Shown here piece by piece: positions 39,401 through 44,156 of a stretch of 44,156 bases of DNA. Each line of letters opens with the position of its first letter. Position 1 is the first letter of the stretch. Origin of the DNA: a virus. Below the pieces are notes generated by a model, which was not told the DNA's origin, made no database searches, and saw nothing but the letters and a program-made list of their open reading frames with translations. The DNA lies in the IMG/VR virus record IMGVR_UViG_3300045999_005825, positions 1 to 44,156 of that record; one strand, 5' to 3'. A program made the position numbers and the translations under genes.

Positions 39401-42360
39401 CAGCCTCTCCTCCTGTAATCGAAAGTGCCGGCCCTGGATCTCTGGTCAGCCAGCAGACGGGCGTAGTTGTTGCCAAAGCCGCTCGCCTCCAGGCGACCGG
39501 TGGCTGGGTTGAAGAACGAATCAGCTCTGGCCTTGGCAATGGCCTCGATGGTCACGCCGGCCTGGATGATCCGAGGTAAGCGCTTCAGGAAGTCAGGCAG
39601 TGCTGCGGGTGCCTGTACCGCCAGATCCAACGCGTTGAACAGAAGGCGGTTGAACCCAACGCTGTTTTGCGGGATCCCCATGCGCTGGAGCAACGGAGTC
39701 ACCTTCACCGCGGTGTTGGTCAGAATCCCCATCCAGCGGCGATCACTGGTCTGAGGGGTGCCACCCTGCTGACCGGAAACGGTGCCGACGTTCAGCTTCC
39801 CGTTGCCAGGGTCGCGGTGCCCGAAGTACGCCTGGGTGTAACCACCGTCAGCAGTCCGGGTGCCTTCGTTGATGCCAATGGCCACCATGATCGGGTGCCG
39901 ATCACTGCTGATCGCCAACGGCACAGGAGCTGCTGGGGCTGACGCCACAACCTGAGGAAGCGCCGGAGTCTGTACAGACATGGGCCGCTCGTTCCTCCAG
40001 AGCGACGCCATGGCCGCCAGGTTCTCGGAGTTGATCACCAGATCAGCCAGGTTTGGCTTGGCCGCGGCAGGAGTCGGCGGAGCATCAGGAACTCCGGCCA
40101 ACACCGCCAGACCACCACCGACCACCTGCCGAGCCAGCTCTTGCTGGGGAGATTGCTGGCGAGCGGGTTGCGCCTGCTGCTGTTGAGGCTTGACCGCACC
40201 CTGACCAGACGAAGGCTTGGGTGCCTGGCGGGCAGCAGTTGGAGCAGCTGATGCGCCACCCAGGTCAATACCAACCTTGCTCAACAGTGACGACAGGCTG
40301 GCCAGGGCATTGCCCGGCTGAACCATGCCCAGACCAAAAGCAGACATGGCATCTGCAGGGATGCTGAGGGAGGACTGACCGGTTGTTCCCCTTGTCCGCT
40401 GTCCCTGCGTAAGGGGAATCTTCTGGATCATCTGACGCCAGTATCTCTGAGGATCCGGGTAAGCCTCGCCCTTGTCATTCTTGGCGGCCCCCATCCGATT
40501 CAAGAAATACTTGGTGACATTTTTGTAATCCATCGATACCCCTCTGGCCTTTGCCCCATTTATGACGCTTTGAGGAAAAATGCTAATTGTTTCGTATTTG
40601 CCCGGACCCAAACGGTTCATATTTGCCTGAACTTCATTCACTTCGTTCATGACGCGCTGGTTAAAGCTGAGCCCCTCCGGGACATCTTGCTTGACTCCCT
40701 TCATCCTGCTGTTGCGCAACGCCTCAAGCTCGTTTCGGAAAATGCCCAGAGCATCGTCTCTGCTGACAGGCTTTTCAGATCCGTTAATTCTTTCCTCCGT
40801 TTGCTTCGTCGCCTGAATGCGCAGCTTCCTTGCGTTCTCTGCGAGGAGAACTTTTGCTTCTTTGCCACGGAATTGAGGCTGATCCAGTTGCGCAATGGTT
40901 ATGTCAATAGCAGCCTGCTCGATCAAGTCATCGCTTTGGGACTTAGCCCACGCGGCATTTGACGCCGGCGAGCCACTATCTTCCTGCAAGTTCTGCAACA
41001 AGAGTTGCGCTTGTCGTTCAACGGGCAAGCCAGAACTCCGAATCCGTGACGTGATCTGGTCCCTGTTTCGGCCGGGGGTGTTCACCTCTTGGAGAAGGTC
41101 TAGGTACTGCTCTCCGCGATCTCCAGTGAGCTGCTGGCCAAAAGACTCGTATTGGTTGAACTGAGAAACAATTTCACGCAATGCGTCCGGGCTGTTTTGC
41201 CATTCGCCAGCCCTGGACTCAAGCTCTGCTCTCGCCGATGTGTCTCCCCTCAGCGCACGCACAAACAGACCGCCAACGCTCTTTAGCGCTTGCTTGCGCT
41301 CGTACTCCTCCTGCAGCGGCTTGAGTGTAGTTGCTCGATCAGAAATGTACGAGCGCAACGTCCGGCCAGCTGCATTGATCGGTTGGTCGAAAAGATCAAC
41401 AGGCGACGCGGTGCCCTCTCCCAAGATGATCCCGTCGTCGGCCCATGAGTCGATGTTTCGCAGAAGAGCGTCCGCCTTGTCAAAGTCGCCCCTGCCAGCG
41501 TAAAAATCGACCCTATCTGCAACGCTTAATGCAAACTGCTCGGCAAACTCAACCGATGTGTATATCCCCTCTTTTCCGTAATACTTTGCAAGATCTTGGA
41601 TGTATTTGCGTGATTGCCCTTTGAACTTGACTGCTCCTTCAATGTTCTGCTCCGCCAGCAGCTTTTCCTTGCCTGCTGTAAGTCCCTCAAGGTCAACCCC
41701 GATCTTCCGGCGATTTCGTGCGTTCTGCTCCTGGACTGTGTTAGCCGCAAGTCCCTCATAGCTCCTCCCTCTGATCGACGCCTCTTGTTGGGCAATCGCT
41801 GGCACCAAGGGCGTAACGTACTGCGGGGGCAGCGCCTTAAGCCCAGAACTCTCCATTGCGCTGTCGCGGATCCGCGTCCGTTCCAGAGCGATTTCTTCCT
41901 GGGTGCTCTGCGGATTCGTGAGAATCCGGCTGTTAGCGGTGTTGACGCTTACGCGCTGCACGAACTCAGCAGCATTGGCCTGCGCCAGAGCCTCGTTGGC
42001 TATGTCCTGAGCACGAGGGCTCATTGCCTTTACGGCGTCACGAGCCTTTTGGTCGCCACTGCGGTACAGCGTGGCAACATCCATGTTCGAGAACAGTTCA
42101 CCGACCTGCTTCTTCGCCTGCTGATCGGCGTAGGCGTTGTAGATCGGAGCAGCAGTCTTGGTGAACTGATCGAGAAAGCTTGCGACTTCTGCAAAGCCTT
42201 GGCCGGCGTTTCGCCCAGCGACAGCAGCATTGCGGTTATCGAGAAGCGGCCCTGAGGAGCCAAGACTGACGCGCAGATCCGGAGCACCCGACACCCGGTT
42301 GGGTGTTGCAGGCCGGAAGAAGGCGTTGACCTCGCTGGTTCCAGGGCGGCTGTAAGTCAT
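39400..42360 (-). CDS. internal virion protein with C-terminal peptidoglycan-hydrolase-like domain
   Basis: 986 aa. The N-terminal 650 residues are helical and gp15-like. A Gln/Pro/Ala-rich linker (about 690-790) precedes a C-terminal domain with 'AIGINEGTRTADGGYTQAYF' and 'GHRDPGNGKLNVGTVSGQQG' (about 820-870), a lysozyme-like pattern I associate with virion muramidases and cyanobacterial cell-wall hydrolases; the Glu of NEGT is the likely catalytic acid. It would open the cell wall during DNA entry. The middle (about 40500-41950) is richer in A+T than the rest, hinting at recombination. Confidence 0.72.
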   Translation of the reverse strand: MTYSRPGTSEVNAFFRPATPNRVSGAPDLRVSLGSSGPLLDNRNAAVAGRNAGQGFAEVASFLDQFTKTAAPIYNAYADQQAKKQVGELFSNMDVATLYRSGDQKARDAVKAMSPRAQDIANEALAQANAAEFVQRVSVNTANSRILTNPQSTQEEIALERTRIRDSAMESSGLKALPPQYVTPLVPAIAQQEASIRGRSYEGLAANTVQEQNARNRRKIGVDLEGLTAGKEKLLAEQNIEGAVKFKGQSRKYIQDLAKYYGKEGIYTSVEFAEQFALSVADRVDFYAGRGDFDKADALLRNIDSWADDGIILGEGTASPVDLFDQPINAAGRTLRSYISDRATTLKPLQEEYERKQALKSVGGLFVRALRGDTSARAELESRAGEWQNSPDALREIVSQFNQYESFGQQLTGDRGEQYLDLLQEVNTPGRNRDQITSRIRSSGLPVERQAQLLLQNLQEDSGSPASNAAWAKSQSDDLIEQAAIDITIAQLDQPQFRGKEAKVLLAENARKLRIQATKQTEERINGSEKPVSRDDALGIFRNELEALRNSRMKGVKQDVPEGLSFNQRVMNEVNEVQANMNRLGPGKYETISIFPQSVINGAKARGVSMDYKNVTKYFLNRMGAAKNDKGEAYPDPQRYWRQMIQKIPLTQGQRTRGTTGQSSLSIPADAMSAFGLGMVQPGNALASLSSLLSKVGIDLGGASAAPTAARQAPKPSSGQGAVKPQQQQAQPARQQSPQQELARQVVGGGLAVLAGVPDAPPTPAAAKPNLADLVINSENLAAMASLWRNERPMSVQTPALPQVVASAPAAPVPLAISSDRHPIMVAIGINEGTRTADGGYTQAYFGHRDPGNGKLNVGTVSGQQGGTPQTSDRRWMGILTNTAVKVTPLLQRMGIPQNSVGFNRLLFNALDLAVQAPAALPDFLKRLPRIIQAGVTIEAIAKARADSFFNPATGRLEASGFGNNYARLLADQRSRAGTFDYRRRG

Positions 42361-42366
42361 CGGAGA

Positions 42367-42426
42367 TCAGCAGCCTTTTTTGCCGCCACCTTTAGAGCCC
42401 TTGCCCTTACCACCTTTGCCTGTCAT
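42367..42426 (-). CDS. 19-aa Gly/Lys micro-peptide
   Basis: ATG at 42426, TGA at 42367: MTGKGGKGKGSKGGGKKGC. It precedes the ejection-protein gene by 6 bp in the same direction and starts 4 bp after motif copy E. Extremely basic; similar in character to the 44-aa peptide at 2165. Could be a real micro-protein or a leader. Confidence 0.35.
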   Translation of the reverse strand: MTGKGGKGKGSKGGGKKGC

Positions 42427-42429
42427 TGC

Positions 42430-42443
42430 TTGAATGGTGTCAA
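42430..42443 (-). promoter_or_regulatory. TTGACACCRTTCAA motif, copy E
   Basis: Minus strand TTGACACCATTCAA, at the head of the leftward 12-kb ejection/tail-fibre operon and between it and the divergent small terminase gene. There is too little room for a normal sigma70 -10 before the first leftward start codon. Confidence 0.6.
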
Positions 42444-42463
42444 GTACAGCCGCAAGCTACCGC

Positions 42464-42706
42464 ATGTCACGTGCTTCGGAAGCCCTACTGGCGCAAATCC
42501 ACGGACTAGTTGGTCAAGAAATCGTGTCGTTGCTGCACTCGGATGATCCACGAGAGCGCATTGCAGGGCTGGATCGTGCAATGCGTTTTCTAAAAGACAA
42601 TAACATCACAAGTACATTAGAAGCATCAGTGCCAATTCAGCAGATACACGCTTCCTTGCCAAGCCACGAAGAGCTTGAGAGACTTATGACCATGACCCCC
42701 GATTAG
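42464..42706 (+). CDS. terS: terminase small subunit (T7 gp18-like)
   Basis: 80 aa from the ATG at 42464 (MSRASEALLAQIHGLVGQEI...); an in-frame ATG at 42434 lies inside the 14-bp motif and is less likely. 'DDPRERIAGLDRAMRFLKDN' followed by 'NITSTLEASVPI' is the layout of small podoviral terminase subunits (T7 gp18 89 aa), which recognise the DNA to be packaged. It is followed by the tail-fibre cassette rather than by large terminase. Confidence 0.72.
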   Translation: MSRASEALLAQIHGLVGQEIVSLLHSDDPRERIAGLDRAMRFLKDNNITSTLEASVPIQQIHASLPSHEELERLMTMTPD

Positions 42707-42708
42707 CC

Positions 42709-43290
42709 ATGACCGTCTACACGAACCCCCAAACACCGCTAGTAGGCGCTGTCACGATGGTTGGCAGCCCCTCGGAGCGAGCAAGCGGAACCTCCTACCG
42801 CTCAGTGGTTGCTATCACACGCCCAAGCAACACCACCGCATACACAGCTGGAGATGTGATTGGTGTTGCAGACGCAACCACACCTGCCAACGCAGGCAGC
42901 GCCATCCACACGCTCGCATCAGTTGGCCCATCTGGCGGCTATGTGATCATCCAATCGGTTGAGCTTGCTATTGGCAACACAAGTGCCCCAAGTGGCATGG
43001 GCGGTTTCAGGCTGCACTTTTACACTGCCTCTCCCACTGCGATTCTTGACAATGCAGCGTTTGACCTAACTAGCGGAGAGGTCTCTGCATACCTCGGCTT
43101 TGTTGAGCTTCCTTCCCCTCAGGATCTTGGTAGCACCCTCTACACCCAGGCTGATTACACGGGCCGCCTGATCAAGCTTGCAGATAGCAGCACGAGCTTG
43201 TTTGCGGAACTTGAAACGCGAGGCGCTTACACCCCAGCAAGCGGCACCCTGTACACCCTGCGAGTCAAAACGCTGGAGGCCGGACTGTGA
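42709..43290 (+). CDS. tail-fibre-associated structural protein
   Basis: 193 aa. Beta-rich, low in Lys, with 'MVGSPSERASGTSYRSVVAI', 'TAYTAGDVIGVADATTPA', 'GGFRLHFYTASPTAILDNAA' and a C-terminal 'ASGTLYTLRVKTLEAGL'. This protein type commonly precedes tail-fibre genes in cyanophages. Two bases separate it from terS and its stop overlaps the GTG start of the fibre gene by 4 bp. Confidence 0.65.
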   Translation: MTVYTNPQTPLVGAVTMVGSPSERASGTSYRSVVAITRPSNTTAYTAGDVIGVADATTPANAGSAIHTLASVGPSGGYVIIQSVELAIGNTSAPSGMGGFRLHFYTASPTAILDNAAFDLTSGEVSAYLGFVELPSPQDLGSTLYTQADYTGRLIKLADSSTSLFAELETRGAYTPASGTLYTLRVKTLEAGL

Positions 43291-43396
43291 GCGTGACTCT
43301 CCCCTCCCGCCATCCAATCCTGACGCCACAGTGGATCAAGAACGAGCTATGGCGCCGCGCTCGTGCAGTCCCCTCGCTGGACCTGCGCTTTGCCGA
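43272..43396. repeat. right copy of contig-end repeat
   Basis: Identical to 1-125; the first mismatch is C126 versus T43397. Together with 44058-44156 it frames the divergent fibre allele. Confidence 0.9.
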
Positions 43397-44156
43397 TAAC
43401 AAAAGCCTCGTTGACGCAACCACCGGGCAGAACCTTGCCACGTTCACCCGCGCCAGTAGCGGCACCTACGTCGATAGCCAGGGTGTGATCCAAAGGGCGA
43501 CGACGAATTTGCTGCTGAGGAGTGAGGAGTTTGGGACGACTTGGACAGCAGTGCGATCTAGTATTACAGCAGACGCTGCGACCGCCCCTAATAACACTTT
43601 AACCGCAGACAAACTGGTCGAAGATACAACCGCCACTAATAGTCATCAGCTGCAGCAGTCGGCAACCATTGCTGCAAATACAACTTACACTGTTTCATGT
43701 TTTATTAAAGCCGCAGAACGATCTGAGTTGCGTTTTCTTTTTGTTGCTGGAGTCGATGGCATCAATGCACTATTTAATCTAGGCACAGGCATAGCTACCG
43801 CTCAGGCAAATACAGGCTCAGGCTCAATAGTATCTGCAAGCCTCACACCTGTAGGCAATGGTTGGTTTCGCGCTGTATGCACAGGGATCGTTTCGCCGAC
43901 ATCTACAGCGGCAACTCTTACTATGCGGCTTATCTCTTCTGGCGCCAACTCCTATACCGGCGACGGCACCTCAGGGCTCTTCCTCTGGGGCGCCCAACTA
44001 GAGCAATCGAGCACGGTCGGCGAATACATCCCCACCACCAGCACGATCAATAGCGCACCACGCTTCGACCACAACCCCACCACGGGCGAGAGCTTGGGGT
44101 TGTTGGTGGAGGAGCAGAGGACGAACTTGTTGCTGCAAAGCAACGGGTTTGATACG
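43287..44156 (+). CDS. modular tail fibre / adhesin (allele B, truncated by contig end)
   Basis: 290 codons, open to the window end. Residues 1-70 are nearly identical to the gene at 16, the module at about 71-230 differs (TTNLLLRSEEFGTTWTAVRS..., 'RSELRFLFVAGVDGINALFN'), and from FLWGAQLEQSS on it is again the same. The variable stretch is 661 bp here and 673 bp in allele A, a difference of four whole codons. It is best read as a second strain's version of the same gene. Confidence 0.8.
   Translation, partial: MSVTLPSRHPILTPQWIKNELWRRARAVPSLDLRFADNKSLVDATTGQNLATFTRASSGTYVDSQGVIQRATTNLLLRSEEFGTTWTAVRSSITADAATAPNNTLTADKLVEDTTATNSHQLQQSATIAANTTYTVSCFIKAAERSELRFLFVAGVDGINALFNLGTGIATAQANTGSGSIVSASLTPVGNGWFRAVCTGIVSPTSTAATLTMRLISSGANSYTGDGTSGLFLWGAQLEQSSTVGEYIPTTSTINSAPRFDHNPTTGESLGLLVEEQRTNLLLQSNGFDT
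44058..44156. repeat. right end identical to 799-897
   Basis: 99 identical bases where the contig stops. A terminal exact match of 99 bases is what a k-mer assembler would leave on re-entering sequence already used. Confidence 0.88.

Noticed and set aside
43287-44156. Tandem duplicate fibre genes
   Set aside because: The left contig end begins with the 3' end of the same upstream gene, so the two copies occupy the same locus in different molecules.

Overview
The window is an essentially complete genome of a T7-like podovirus (Autographiviridae-type) that infects a cyanobacterium, probably a GC-rich picocyanobacterium of the Synechococcus/Cyanobium kind. T7-type genes recognised from their proteins: single-subunit RNA polymerase, ssDNA-binding protein, endonuclease I, primase-helicase, 5'-3' exonuclease, portal, scaffold, capsid, tail tubular A and B, internal virion proteins, tail fibre and both terminase subunits. 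Cyanobacterial signs are a homologue of the cyanobacterial AbrB regulator (cyAbrB) and a tyrosine integrase followed by a fragment of a leucine tRNA gene, the arrangement known from P-SSP7-type cyanopodoviruses. I see no psbA, hli, talC or nrd genes. The first 125 bases equal 43272-43396 and the last 99 bases equal 799-897, with a divergent stretch between, so the genome unit is about 43,271 bp and circularly permuted in the assembly. The two ends carry two alleles of one tail-fibre module.

Layout. (1) 42464-2299, + strand: small terminase and an adhesin/tail-fibre cassette, wrapping the contig ends. (2) 2296-6027, - strand: small genes, an HNH nuclease, a RAMP-like protein, a 390-bp non-coding block of 5-base-phased repeats with two structured repeats, then large terminase. 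(3) 6028-7041: the largest non-coding region, with iterons, palindromes and promoters, probably origin/control. (4) 7042-11139, +: early genes with an AbrB/ArdA-like protein, a two-domain sliding-clamp-like protein, a ribbon-helix-helix protein, small secreted proteins, a MarR-like regulator and the integrase. (5) 11245-18441, +: attP, RNA polymerase and replication genes. (6) 18420-29731, +: capsid, connector, tail tube, cyAbrB and endolysin. (7) 30086-42426, -: lysis-type membrane proteins, tail fibre genes and three very large ejection proteins.

The most striking points: there is no DNA polymerase gene, and the interval where T7 gene 5 would lie (between primase-helicase and exonuclease) holds only small genes including an NrdR-like zinc ribbon. 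An early gene encodes what looks like domains II and III of the bacterial beta clamp, suggesting that this phage loads its own clamp onto the host replicase. A second candidate system is the RAMP-like protein next to pentamer-phased arrays containing two hairpin elements that keep their fold while changing sequence. A 14-bp motif (TTGACACCRTTCAA) recurs six times, five of them at heads of transcription units and in the direction of transcription, and is a candidate phage promoter or operator.
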